A stretch of 64,000 nt of DNA from Citrobacter sp. On2M (GTDB lineage: Bacteria > Pseudomonadota > Gammaproteobacteria > Enterobacterales > Enterobacteriaceae), in contig NZ_WPCV01000004.1 of assembly GCF_018035235.1 (NCBI RefSeq), forward strand, positions 1,054,001 through 1,118,000, in the 5' to 3' direction. A program made the translations under genes and the position numbers. Of the stretch, positions 17,267-24,784 are shown in pieces (positions within the stretch are counted from its first letter, which is position 1; each line of letters opens with the position of its first letter). Below the pieces are notes generated by a model, which saw only the letters and a list, made by a program, of their open reading frames with translations, did not search any database and was not told the DNA's origin.

Positions 17267-18964
17267 ATGGAAAACGAAACTAAAAAATTGCGTTCCCTTT
17301 ACATCCCTTACGCTGGCCCGGTACTGCTGGAATTTCCTTTACTGAATAAGGGGAGCGCTTTCAGTGTGGAAGAACGCCGTAACTTCAACCTGCTGGGTTT
17401 ACTGCCGGAAGTGGTCGAGACGATTGAAGAACAGGCCGAACGTGCCTGGATCCAATATCAGGGATTCAAAACCGAAATCGATAAACATATTTACCTGCGC
17501 AACATCCAGGACACTAACGAAACCCTGTTTTACCGACTGGTGCATAATCACCTTGATGAGATGATGCCGGTTATCTATACCCCAACAGTAGGCGCGGCCT
17601 GTGAGCGTTTCTCTGAGATCTATCGTCGCGCACGCGGCGTGTTTATCTCTTATCAGAACCGCCACAATATGGACGATATCCTGCAAAATGTTCCTAACCA
17701 CAATATCAAAGTTATCGTCGTCACCGATGGGGAACGTATTTTGGGTCTTGGCGATCAGGGGATCGGCGGGATGGGTATTCCAATCGGTAAACTGTCGCTG
17801 TATACCGCGTGTGGCGGGATTAGCCCGGCTTACACTCTGCCAGTGGTACTGGACGTCGGGACTAACAACCAGCAATTGCTGAACGATCCACTGTATATGG
17901 GTTGGCGTAATCCGCGCATCACCGATGATGAATACTACGAATTTGTTGATGAATTTATCCAGGCTGTGAAGCATCGCTGGCCTGACGTGCTGTTGCAGTT
18001 TGAAGATTTTGCGCAGAAAAACGCCATGCCGCTGCTGACCCGTTATCGCGACGAAATTTGTTCATTTAACGATGATATTCAGGGCACCGCGGCGGTGACC
18101 GTCGGTACGCTGATTGCGGCCAGCCGTGCGGCGGGTAGCCAGCTGAGCGAGCAGAACATCGTTTTCCTCGGGGCGGGTTCCGCCGGTTGCGGGATTGCCG
18201 AGCAGATCATCGCGCAAATCCAGCGTGAAGGTTTAAGCGAAGAAGCCGCGCGTCAACGTGTGTTCATGGTCGATCGCTTCGGCCTGTTAACCGATAAAAT
18301 GCCCAACCTGCTCTCTTTCCAGACCAAACTGGTGCAAAAACGCGAAAATCTGCAGCACTGGGATACGCAAGAAGATGTACTGTCGTTGCTCGACGTGGTC
18401 CGTAACGTTAAGCCGGACATCCTGATCGGGGTTTCCGGACAGGTTGGCCTGTTTACCGAAGAGATCATTCGCGAAATGCACAAGCATTGCCCGCGTCCGA
18501 TCGTCATGCCGCTGTCTAACCCGACTTCCCGCGTAGAAGCCACGCCGCAGGATATTATCGCCTGGACCGAAGGCAACGCACTGGTTGCGACCGGTAGTCC
18601 GTTCGCACCGGTAGTGTGGAAAGAGAAAACTTATCCTATCGCCCAGTGTAATAACGCGTACATCTTCCCGGGTATTGGCCTCGGCGTGATTGCTTCTGGC
18701 GCTAAGCGCATTACCGATGAAATGCTGATGTCGGCCAGTGAAACGCTGGCACAGTATTCACCGCTGGTGCTCAACGGCGAAGGATTGGTGTTGCCTGAGC
18801 TGAAAGACATTCAGACCGTGTCCCGCGCCATTGCGTTTGCCGTCGGTAAAATGGCCCAACAGCAAGGTGTGGCGGTGAAAACGTCCGCTGAAGCGCTGCA
18901 ACAGGCGATTGACGATAATTTCTGGCAGGCAGAATATCGCGATTACCGTCGAACCTCTATCTGA
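17267..18964 (+). CDS. maeA: NAD-dependent malic enzyme
   Basis: Cytoplasmic enzyme that oxidatively decarboxylates malate to pyruvate. The ATG at 17267 gives 565 residues, equal to E. coli MaeA, and the N-terminus [20 protein letters not shown] aligns; the open frame extends 43 codons upstream without similarity. Landmarks: the catalytic tyrosine region [19 protein letters not shown], metal-binding FEDF and [15 protein letters not shown], and the NAD Rossmann motif [17 protein letters not shown]. It is monocistronic, with a terminator 5 bases after the stop. Confidence 0.98.
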   Translation: MENETKKLRSLYIPYAGPVLLEFPLLNKGSAFSVEERRNFNLLGLLPEVVETIEEQAERAWIQYQGFKTEIDKHIYLRNIQDTNETLFYRLVHNHLDEMMPVIYTPTVGAACERFSEIYRRARGVFISYQNRHNMDDILQNVPNHNIKVIVVTDGERILGLGDQGIGGMGIPIGKLSLYTACGGISPAYTLPVVLDVGTNNQQLLNDPLYMGWRNPRITDDEYYEFVDEFIQAVKHRWPDVLLQFEDFAQKNAMPLLTRYRDEICSFNDDIQGTAAVTVGTLIAASRAAGSQLSEQNIVFLGAGSAGCGIAEQIIAQIQREGLSEEAARQRVFMVDRFGLLTDKMPNLLSFQTKLVQKRENLQHWDTQEDVLSLLDVVRNVKPDILIGVSGQVGLFTEEIIREMHKHCPRPIVMPLSNPTSRVEATPQDIIAWTEGNALVATGSPFAPVVWKEKTYPIAQCNNAYIFPGIGLGVIASGAKRITDEMLMSASETLAQYSPLVLNGEGLVLPELKDIQTVSRAIAFAVGKMAQQQGVAVKTSAEALQQAIDDNFWQAEYRDYRRTSI

Positions 18965-18968
18965 CGCT

Positions 18969-19003
18969 TTGCCCGGTGGCACGTTGCTGCCGGGCAATTT
19001 TTA
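18969..19003 (+). terminator. Rho-independent terminator after maeA
   Basis: TTGCCCGG and CCGGGCAA stem, followed by TTTTTAT. Confidence 0.85.
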
Positions 19004-19032
19004 TCATTCAATTAACAAAGGCGTTATATCGA

Positions 19033-19935
19033 CTATTGCTCTGAAAGTTCAAGCTCTGCAATAACCGGCAAGTGATCGCTCGCAGTAGACCACGTGAACT
19101 CTGGCGAATTATGTGGGATCTCCAGATTTTTAACGTTCCACTTCTGGCCTTTAAATGTGAAAATATGGTCAATATCAATCGCCGGGTTTACGGCTGGCCA
19201 AGTACGAGTATCCATCCCTTCTTTTGTGACTTCATTGAAAAAATAACGTATTTCTTTAAGTGGCTGCTCATCCCGGGTCGAATTGAAGTCCCCTGCCAGG
19301 ATCTTGATTGAAGATGCAATATCCTGGAAATCAGATGTTGCATCACCAATGCTGATATCTAACAGGTAACGCGCCTGCTCTGTCCGCATTGTGGGATCTT
19401 TTTGCCAGTCGAGATGTGTCACCATAATAATAGGCGCGGAATCAAAGCCGGGTACGTCAACCTGCGCCAGGAGCACCACGCGTTGTTCCGCGTTTCCCGA
19501 GGGTAGTTTCACGACCTGCGAATGCAGGATTTTATATTTGGAGAGAAGACCTAAGCCGTACTCACCACCATCGAAATCAAGGGCTTTACCGAAGGAATAA
19601 TGTAGGTTATTGGCCTCAGCGATTTTTTTGAGTTGATCAATCTTTTGGCTACGTCCCGTTTTGTTATCAACCTCTGGAACAGCAATAATATCGGCATCAA
19701 TTCTTTTAATCGCCGAATTAAGTGCTGTAAAATCCTTTACATCAGCAGAGGTTTCATTTTTACCAATGTTATAGGTGGCAATCTTTAAATGCGGTTTTTG
19801 TTGTGAGTAAATTTTGTCAGGCACCCCACCTTTTTGAACTTTAAGTATTTCATTTCCAGCAAGTTTCTCATTTGCCTGAGCATTTGCAAGTAAACATCCC
19901 AGCGCAATCATCGTGAATGTAATTGTTTTTTTCAT
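19033..19935 (-). CDS. Secreted endonuclease/exonuclease/phosphatase-family protein
   Basis: 300-residue protein with a signal peptide (MKKTITFTMIALGCLLANAQA, cleavage near residue 21-22) and a complete DNase I/EEP fold signature. It shows N57 in ATYNIG, E88 in VPEVD, H174 in VTHLDW, the D216/N218 pair in AGDFNSTRD, D256/H257 in IDHIF and D287/H288 in ASDHLP. EEP enzymes cut phosphodiester bonds of DNA, phosphoinositides, sphingomyelin or other substrates; the target cannot be read here. CdtB belongs to the same superfamily, but no CdtA/CdtC-like gene is near. The gene looks AT-rich and Lys/Asn-rich compared with its neighbours, suggesting transfer. It is convergent with maeA and stands alone. 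Confidence 0.85.
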   Translation of the reverse strand: MKKTITFTMIALGCLLANAQANEKLAGNEILKVQKGGVPDKIYSQQKPHLKIATYNIGKNETSADVKDFTALNSAIKRIDADIIAVPEVDNKTGRSQKIDQLKKIAEANNLHYSFGKALDFDGGEYGLGLLSKYKILHSQVVKLPSGNAEQRVVLLAQVDVPGFDSAPIIMVTHLDWQKDPTMRTEQARYLLDISIGDATSDFQDIASSIKILAGDFNSTRDEQPLKEIRYFFNEVTKEGMDTRTWPAVNPAIDIDHIFTFKGQKWNVKNLEIPHNSPEFTWSTASDHLPVIAELELSEQ

Positions 19936-20194
19936 ATCATCTATTCTCCAAAAAATAAAATAGTGAGAAGAGGATACTGGAGAATTTCGACTGTTGTTGT
20001 GATCGTTAACTCATGCTTTTGACGCGAAGAAAATTAACTTTTGAATAATTATCCTGTGTTCATGGTTTCTGCATTAACGTAACGTCCAACATGCCAGGTT
20101 TCACGGCCATACGTTCGAAACTTGCACTACTGCGTAACTTGCGATTACACTTTCACCATCGATTAACATTCGGAAATATAAAAGGAGGATACTT
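19936..20194. other. Intergenic region upstream of leader ORF
   Basis: AT-rich start region of the EEP gene followed by the presumed promoter and 5' leader of the ABC-F gene. I see no gene of its own here. Confidence 0.4.
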
Positions 20195-20278
20195 ATGCTG
20201 TACTGTGAACGTTTCATCGTTTCACATGCTTTTGGCGATCGCCAGTGCTCAAGCGTTATCGGTATCGTGCTGCGATAA
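20195..20278 (+). CDS. Putative 27-codon leader peptide upstream of ABC-F gene
   Basis: Small ORF MLYCERFIVSHAFGDRQCSS followed by VIGIVLR. A near-perfect ribosome site (AGGAGG, 6 bases, ATG) supports translation far better than the site of the ABC-F gene itself. Codons 18-22 and the stop codon fall inside a strong stem-loop that continues past the stop. I do not recognise the peptide. An overlapping frame without a comparable ribosome site is also open. Its position 113 bases before the ABC-F start suggests a ribosome-sensing leader like those of erm and antibiotic-resistance ABC-F genes; this is inference. Confidence 0.6.
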   Translation: MLYCERFIVSHAFGDRQCSSVIGIVLR

Positions 20279-20342
20279 CTTCTGCTTGAGCGAAGCTAAC
20301 TTCTAAATCCCCTTCTCTCGGGCTTACCGGGTTATCGTCAGC
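20247..20342 (+). promoter_or_regulatory. Candidate attenuator with alternative pairings
   Basis: Hairpin 1: GCTCAAGC-GTTATC (20247-20260) pairs with GATAAC (20274-20279) and GCTTGAGC (20284-20291). Alternative: GCTGCGATAAC (20269-20279) can pair with GTTATCGTCAGC (20331-20342) with a one-base bulge. CTCAAG in the leader (20248-20253) is also complementary to CTTGAG at 20376-20381, just before the ABC-F ATG. These pairings are mutually exclusive, the usual layout of attenuation control. Confidence 0.5.
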
Positions 20343-20390
20343 GATGTTTGACGAGGCGTTTTTACGCCTGTAACTCTTGAGTAAGCAACA

Positions 20391-22106
20391 ATGAGCACAT
20401 TACTAACCGCACAATCCTTACACGTTGATACGGCATTTGGCACGCTATTCGACGATCTCACATTTACCCTGAAAAAAGGCGACCGCATCGGGCTTATCGG
20501 CTATAACGGCTGCGGCAAAAGCACGTTGTTAAAGCTGCTTGATGGCACCATTTCTCCCACCAGTGGCGTAATCGCGCAGGCGAATTACTGTCAACTCGCC
20601 CGTGTAGAACAACATTTACCCGACGATGTACTGCCGCTAACGTTGCAGGAGGCGGTTCTTGCTCAACTTCCCGAACATGAGCGCGCCAGCCAGCAGTGGC
20701 GAGTTGAAGCGTTACTCGCCGAAATGGGCTTTACGTCGGAGAATTTGCACCTCACTGCACAGACGCTGAGCGGCGGGCAGCACACGCGGCTTTTATTAGC
20801 GCGGGCGCTGATGCGAAATCCCGATCTGCTGCTGCTGGATGAACCGGGTAACCATCTGGATTTGCCAACATTACTGTGGCTGGAACAGTTCTTACAGAAC
20901 TGGTCTGGCAGTTTTGTGGTGGTTTCTCACGACCCACAATTGCTGGATGCGGTGACGCAGGGAACCTGGATCCTGCGCGATCGTACTCTCCATGCCTTCG
21001 ATCTACCCTGCAGCGAGGCGCGTCAGGCTCTGGCAGAAAGAGACGCCAGCGATGCTCTGCGCCATAAGGCTGAACAAAAGGAGATAGACCGGGTTACCGC
21101 CAGCGCTAAACGGCTGGCAACCTGGGGGCGGGTCTACGACAACGAGGATTTGTCCCGCAAAGCGAAGCAGATGGAAAAGCAGGTGCAACGCCTGAAGGAC
21201 GTTCAGACGGAAGTGACCGCAGGAAGTCAGTGGACACTAACATTGCATGGCGATGCCCTGCGTGCAGATCGTTTACTGGAGATGACTAATTTGTCGGTGG
21301 CCCCTGCTCCCGGCGCAGATACGCTGTTTTCCATTGCCGGAATTCGGTTAAAAAGCGGCGATCGGGTGGCGATTGTCGGACGCAACGGTTGCGGGAAATC
21401 TTCGCTGTTAAGGCTTATCTGGCAACAGTTTCAGTCACAGCTGGTATCACCTTCGCTGGTGTTGCACCCGCGCGTTACGTTGGGGTATTACGACCAGACG
21501 TTGCATCAGCTTGCCGATAGCGATTCGCTATTTGACGCGCTGGAGCCTTTTGCGCCTCAGCCTGATATCCGCAAAATGGCGCTGATTAGCGCGGGTTTTC
21601 CGTGGATCCGCCACGCGCAGAAAGTCAGTGTTTTAAGTGGTGGTGAGCGCTCCCGGCTGCTGTTTGTTGGGCTCTCGCTAGCTCGCTACGGCCTGCTGAT
21701 GCTCGACGAACCGACCAACCATCTGGATCTGGAAGGTAAAGAGGCGCTGGCAGCAACGCTGCAAAGCTACCACGGCGGCGTGTTGCTGGTCAGTCATGAC
21801 CGTCAGCTTATTAGCCAAAGCTGCAACCGGTTTTGGTTTATCGACGAGGGTGAGCTTGGCGAATGGCATGACCTGGAGGCAATCAACGCGCGTATTCAGG
21901 GCGCCACCAGTGAGTTAATGGTGCATAACAGTGTGGCAAAGGTTGTTCCTGCTCCCCATCGCAGTGGAGATGAAGTACTGGAAAAACTTCTTGAGCTGGA
22001 GCAGCGGCTGGCCGACGACCTCGCCCGCAAACCGAAGCATCAGAAACCGCAATTACAGACGCAATGGCGGAAGGAGATTGCGCGTCTGAATTCACAACTG
22101 GAGTAA
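20391..22106 (+). CDS. ABC-F family ATPase (ribosome-associated type)
   Basis: 571-residue protein with two ABC ATPase domains and no membrane segments. ABC-F proteins act on the ribosome E-site; some protect it from antibiotics. NBD1: Walker A GYNGCGKST (37-45), LSGGQ (126-130), Walker B LLLLDEPGNHLD (146-157), where G replaces the usual T of DEPTNHLD. The charged helical linker is at about 205-285. NBD2: Walker A GRNGCGKSS (330-338), LSGGERSR, LMLDEPTNHLD. A C-terminal charged helical extension follows. It is not one of the four E. coli paralogs (EttA, Uup, YbiT, YheS) by position, and its exact subfamily is unknown to me. Its ribosome site is weak and may be masked by the leader structure. 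Confidence 0.9.
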   Translation: MSTLLTAQSLHVDTAFGTLFDDLTFTLKKGDRIGLIGYNGCGKSTLLKLLDGTISPTSGVIAQANYCQLARVEQHLPDDVLPLTLQEAVLAQLPEHERASQQWRVEALLAEMGFTSENLHLTAQTLSGGQHTRLLLARALMRNPDLLLLDEPGNHLDLPTLLWLEQFLQNWSGSFVVVSHDPQLLDAVTQGTWILRDRTLHAFDLPCSEARQALAERDASDALRHKAEQKEIDRVTASAKRLATWGRVYDNEDLSRKAKQMEKQVQRLKDVQTEVTAGSQWTLTLHGDALRADRLLEMTNLSVAPAPGADTLFSIAGIRLKSGDRVAIVGRNGCGKSSLLRLIWQQFQSQLVSPSLVLHPRVTLGYYDQTLHQLADSDSLFDALEPFAPQPDIRKMALISAGFPWIRHAQKVSVLSGGERSRLLFVGLSLARYGLLMLDEPTNHLDLEGKEALAATLQSYHGGVLLVSHDRQLISQSCNRFWFIDEGELGEWHDLEAINARIQGATSELMVHNSVAKVVPAPHRSGDEVLEKLLELEQRLADDLARKPKHQKPQLQTQWRKEIARLNSQLE

Positions 22107-22112
22107 ACCCAT

Positions 22113-22143
22113 TGCCGGACAGCGGCGTTGGCCCTGTCCGGCA
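22113..22143. repeat. REP-like palindrome after ABC-F gene
   Basis: TGCCGGACAG and CTGTCCGGCA are perfect 10-base arms, 7 bases after the ABC-F stop. It may also act as a transcript end. It abuts the truncated 5' end of the higB remnant. Confidence 0.75.
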
Positions 22144-22403
22144 AATCTTGCGTGACTTGTTTCTTCATGGAAGAACATCTGGCGTTATGGCGAAGCATGT
22201 CCGACGATTGCGTGCGACACAGACTCGCTGTTATCGATGTGGCCAGCCATATTACTGATATCAATATGCCCGGTTATAGGTTGCATCCACTGGCGGGCGA
22301 TCGCGACGGCATATGGGCAATTTCTGTTTCAGGTAACTGGCGCATTACCTTTGAATTTGTCAATGGCGACGCGTACATATTGGACTACGAGGATTATCAT
22401 TAA
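22144..22403 (+). pseudogene. Decayed HigB-type toxin gene (frameshifted, 5' truncated)
   Basis: The first part reads ILRDLFLHGRTSGVMAKHVRRLR in one frame. After a net +1 shift near 22214-22220 (four extra bases, GCGA) the second part reads HRLAVIDVASHITDINMPGY, then RLHPLAGDRDGIWAISVSGN, then WRITFEFVNGDAYILDYEDY-H. Both parts match the RelE-fold HigB toxin family in order. The normal N-terminal residues and start codon are missing and replaced by the REP element. A short ATG frame directly after (13 codons, MKMAKKRGYFTPA) may be the stub of a higA antitoxin, but that is uncertain. No toxin activity is expected. Confidence 0.8.
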
Positions 22404-22468
22404 TGAAGATGGCAAAAAAACGTGGATATTTCACGCCTGCGTAAGCTGGCAGTGCAGTGATAAAAGTG

Positions 22469-22499
22469 AATGCCGGATACGCTAACGCCATCCGGCATT
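22469..22499. repeat. REP-like palindrome / bidirectional terminator
   Basis: AATGCCGGAT and ATCCGGCATT arms, next to the stop codon of the convergent pyrophosphatase gene. Confidence 0.75.
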
Positions 22500-22503
22500 T
22501 CAT

Positions 22504-23106
22504 TTACTGCTTCGGCTGTTTTTCTTTCCAGGCATCCCATGCCTGCTTGATCTCTTGTTTCGCGGTGGCTGCATCGTTAAAGCCATTTAACTCTACTTTT
22601 TTACGCCCTTCCGGCAACTCTTTATACACGCGGAAAAACGACTCCAGTCGTTGCACTTCGATCTTTGGCAAATCGCTCAACTCTTTGATGTCGTCATAGG
22701 TGGGGTCAATTTTGCTTGCCGGCACGGCGACAATTTTATCGTCCTTTTCCCCGCCATCGATCATCTTCAGCACGCCGATCGCGCGCAACTTGATCAGCGT
22801 TCCCGGGGCCAGCGGTGCCCGGGTATAGAAAATCACATCCAGCGGGTCACCGTCACCTGCCAGGGACTGGGTCAATGAACCGTAGTTTGCCGGATAGACA
22901 ACCGGCATCGACTGGAAGCGATCGGCGACGATAAAGCCGGTTTTCGCATCGGTTTCATATTTTATGATCCCGCCTGCCGGGATTTCAGTCACGGCATAAA
23001 ACTCTTCCGGGTTATTCTCCGGCTGCGGAAAGTCGAGGATATTCTGCGCCTGAACGGACGCACAGAGAAATACGCTGACTGCGAGTAATGTTTTCACCAG
23101 ATGCAT
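22504..23106 (-). CDS. Secreted (periplasmic) family I inorganic pyrophosphatase
   Basis: 200-residue soluble pyrophosphatase with an N-terminal signal peptide (MHLVKTLLAVSVFLCASVQA, cleavage before QN). Family I catalytic residues are in place: the metal-binding aspartates D85, D87 and D90 in DGDPLDV, plus IKYETDAKTG and a later KDDKIVAVP block. The classical cytoplasmic Ppa lacks a signal peptide, so this enzyme probably hydrolyses pyrophosphate or a related compound in the periplasm. It stands alone between the higB remnant and the fdn operon. The purpose is unknown; phosphate scavenging is one possibility. Confidence 0.88.
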   Translation of the reverse strand: MHLVKTLLAVSVFLCASVQAQNILDFPQPENNPEEFYAVTEIPAGGIIKYETDAKTGFIVADRFQSMPVVYPANYGSLTQSLAGDGDPLDVIFYTRAPLAPGTLIKLRAIGVLKMIDGGEKDDKIVAVPASKIDPTYDDIKELSDLPKIEVQRLESFFRVYKELPEGRKKVELNGFNDAATAKQEIKQAWDAWKEKQPKQ

Positions 23107-23187
23107 TGTCTTTTAACTCTTCTCTTAATGGAAAGACAACACCTTACGTTTACCAGATGACAGAAACATGACGTTTTTTTGGCAAAA

Positions 23188-23218
23188 AAAATGGCGCTAC
23201 GTCGGTAGCGCCATTTTT
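23188..23218 (-). terminator. Rho-independent terminator of fdnGHI
   Basis: AATGGCGCTAC and GTAGCGCCATT form an 11-bp stem with a 4-base loop, with a long T-run on the minus strand. Confidence 0.9.
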
Positions 23219-23238
23219 ATCAGCAGAACGTTAATGGA

Positions 23239-23895
23239 TTATTGTAACCCTTCCTCGTTCTCTTTTTTGGCTTCGGCCTTTTCAACTTCACGATACCAGC
23301 GCGGGTGGTGTTTCTTCGCCCAGCGGCGACTCACCTTCCCTTCGACCATGCCCTTAATCGAACCTTTCACCCAAAATGCCATATACATATGGATGAGGAT
23401 CGCGTGCATCAGAATGATGCCCGCCGCAGCATGGATTAACAGGCTGTAGCGGACAACCTGCATCGGGAAAAACTGCGCAAAGTACGGACGCCAGATAATG
23501 ATGCCGGTAATCAGCAGCACGAAAATCATGCTCATGATCGACCAGAACATCATTTTTTGTCCGGCGTTGTATTTGCCCACATCCGCCACCTTGTGTTCAT
23601 TGCCCTTCAGCACTTCGACAATGTTTTTCAGCCACGGAATATCTTTCTTATCCGGGATGTTGTGGTGCACAAAGCGTACAAACATGAACATTAGCGCGAC
23701 GAAAATCAGCAGACCGAAGAACGGGTGCAAAATGCGCCCCATCTGTGGCGTACCGAAGGTTTGCGTCAGCCATTGCAGCGTCGGGAAGAAAAACGAAATC
23801 CCCGACAGTGCCACCAGAAAGAAGCAGATCACCACCGTCCAGTGACAGGCGCGGTCGATAAACTTCGTGCGCACAATCATTTTCGACTTACTCAT
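23239..23895 (-). CDS. fdnI: Formate dehydrogenase N, cytochrome b subunit
   Basis: Gamma subunit (218 residues) with four membrane helices and heme b that passes electrons from FdnH to menaquinone. The start [20 protein letters not shown] is chosen at 23895 to match E. coli FdnI; it overlaps the fdnH end by 8 bases. Histidines likely to bind heme are in [29 protein letters not shown] and [20 protein letters not shown]. The C-terminal tail is charged and cytoplasmic. A strong terminator follows. Confidence 0.97.
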   Translation of the reverse strand: MSKSKMIVRTKFIDRACHWTVVICFFLVALSGISFFFPTLQWLTQTFGTPQMGRILHPFFGLLIFVALMFMFVRFVHHNIPDKKDIPWLKNIVEVLKGNEHKVADVGKYNAGQKMMFWSIMSMIFVLLITGIIIWRPYFAQFFPMQVVRYSLLIHAAAGIILMHAILIHMYMAFWVKGSIKGMVEGKVSRRWAKKHHPRWYREVEKAEAKKENEEGLQ

Positions 23896-24772
23896 GATGA
23901 TCCTCCTCGTCGTCGTCCACTTCCTTATTCGGACCAATACCAATGTAGTGATAAATCAGTCCGGCGAAGGTGGCGATAAATCCGGCAGCGGCCAGCGGTT
24001 TCAGCGCTCCTTTCCACAGATTGATAGAAGTATCGATCTTAGGTTCTTTCGGCAGACCGTGATACAGCTCCGGCTGGTTGGCATGATGCAGAACGTACAT
24101 GACGTGCGTGCCCCCCACACCTTCCGGGTTGTAGAGACTGGCGTGTTCAAAACCACGTGCTTTCAGTTTTTCCACACGCTGCTCGCCCATTTCCAGCATT
24201 TCCTGCTTGGTGCCGAAATGTATTGCCCCGGTTGGACAGGTCTTCACGCAGGCAGGTTCCTGCCCAACGCTGACGCGATCCACACACAGCGTACATTTAT
24301 ACACGCGGTTATCCTCTTTATTGAGGCGCGGAATATTAAATGGACACCCGGCAATACAGTAGCCGCAGCCAATGCAGTGCTCTGACTGGAAATCGACAAT
24401 CCCGTTGGCATACTGAATGATTGCCCCGGCAGATGGGCATGCTTTCAGGCAGCCCGGATCTTCACAGTGCATACAGCCGTCTTTACGAATCAACCATTCC
24501 AGCTTGCCGTTCTGTTCGGTTTCGGTGAACCGCATCACCGTCCAGGACTTAGCGCTGAGATCGGCGGGGTTGTCATACACCCCTACGCAGTGGCCGACTT
24601 CGTCACGGATATCGTTCCATTCTGAGCATGCCACCTGACAGGCTTTACAGCCTATACAGGTGGAGACGTCGATTAGCTTCGCAACTTCGGCTTTGTAATC
24701 ACGGCCCTGAGGCGGCGGCGTGATGGAGTTTGTTGCGGACCTTTTGATGATGTCCTGCGTTTCCATAGACAT
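23888..24772 (-). CDS. fdnH: Formate dehydrogenase N, iron-sulfur subunit
   Basis: 294-residue beta subunit with four [4Fe-4S] clusters linking FdnG to FdnI. The cysteine groups are [44 protein letters not shown] and CTLCVDR followed by ACVKTCP. A single C-terminal membrane helix ([21 protein letters not shown]) anchors it on the periplasmic side. It is nearly identical to E. coli FdnH and starts 12 bases after fdnG. Confidence 0.98.
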   Translation of the reverse strand: MSMETQDIIKRSATNSITPPPQGRDYKAEVAKLIDVSTCIGCKACQVACSEWNDIRDEVGHCVGVYDNPADLSAKSWTVMRFTETEQNGKLEWLIRKDGCMHCEDPGCLKACPSAGAIIQYANGIVDFQSEHCIGCGYCIAGCPFNIPRLNKEDNRVYKCTLCVDRVSVGQEPACVKTCPTGAIHFGTKQEMLEMGEQRVEKLKARGFEHASLYNPEGVGGTHVMYVLHHANQPELYHGLPKEPKIDTSINLWKGALKPLAAAGFIATFAGLIYHYIGIGPNKEVDDDEEDHHE

Positions 24773-24784
24773 TTGTTCGCCCCC

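Noticed and set aside
19033-19935. Cytolethal distending toxin CdtB homolog
   Set aside because: Only superfamily-level EEP motifs are seen, and no CdtA/CdtC or typhoid-toxin-like partner genes are nearby.
20091-20306. 71-codon frame overlapping the ABC-F leader
   Set aside because: It has no ribosome site; the overlapping 27-codon frame has AGGAGG at ideal spacing and is the better candidate.
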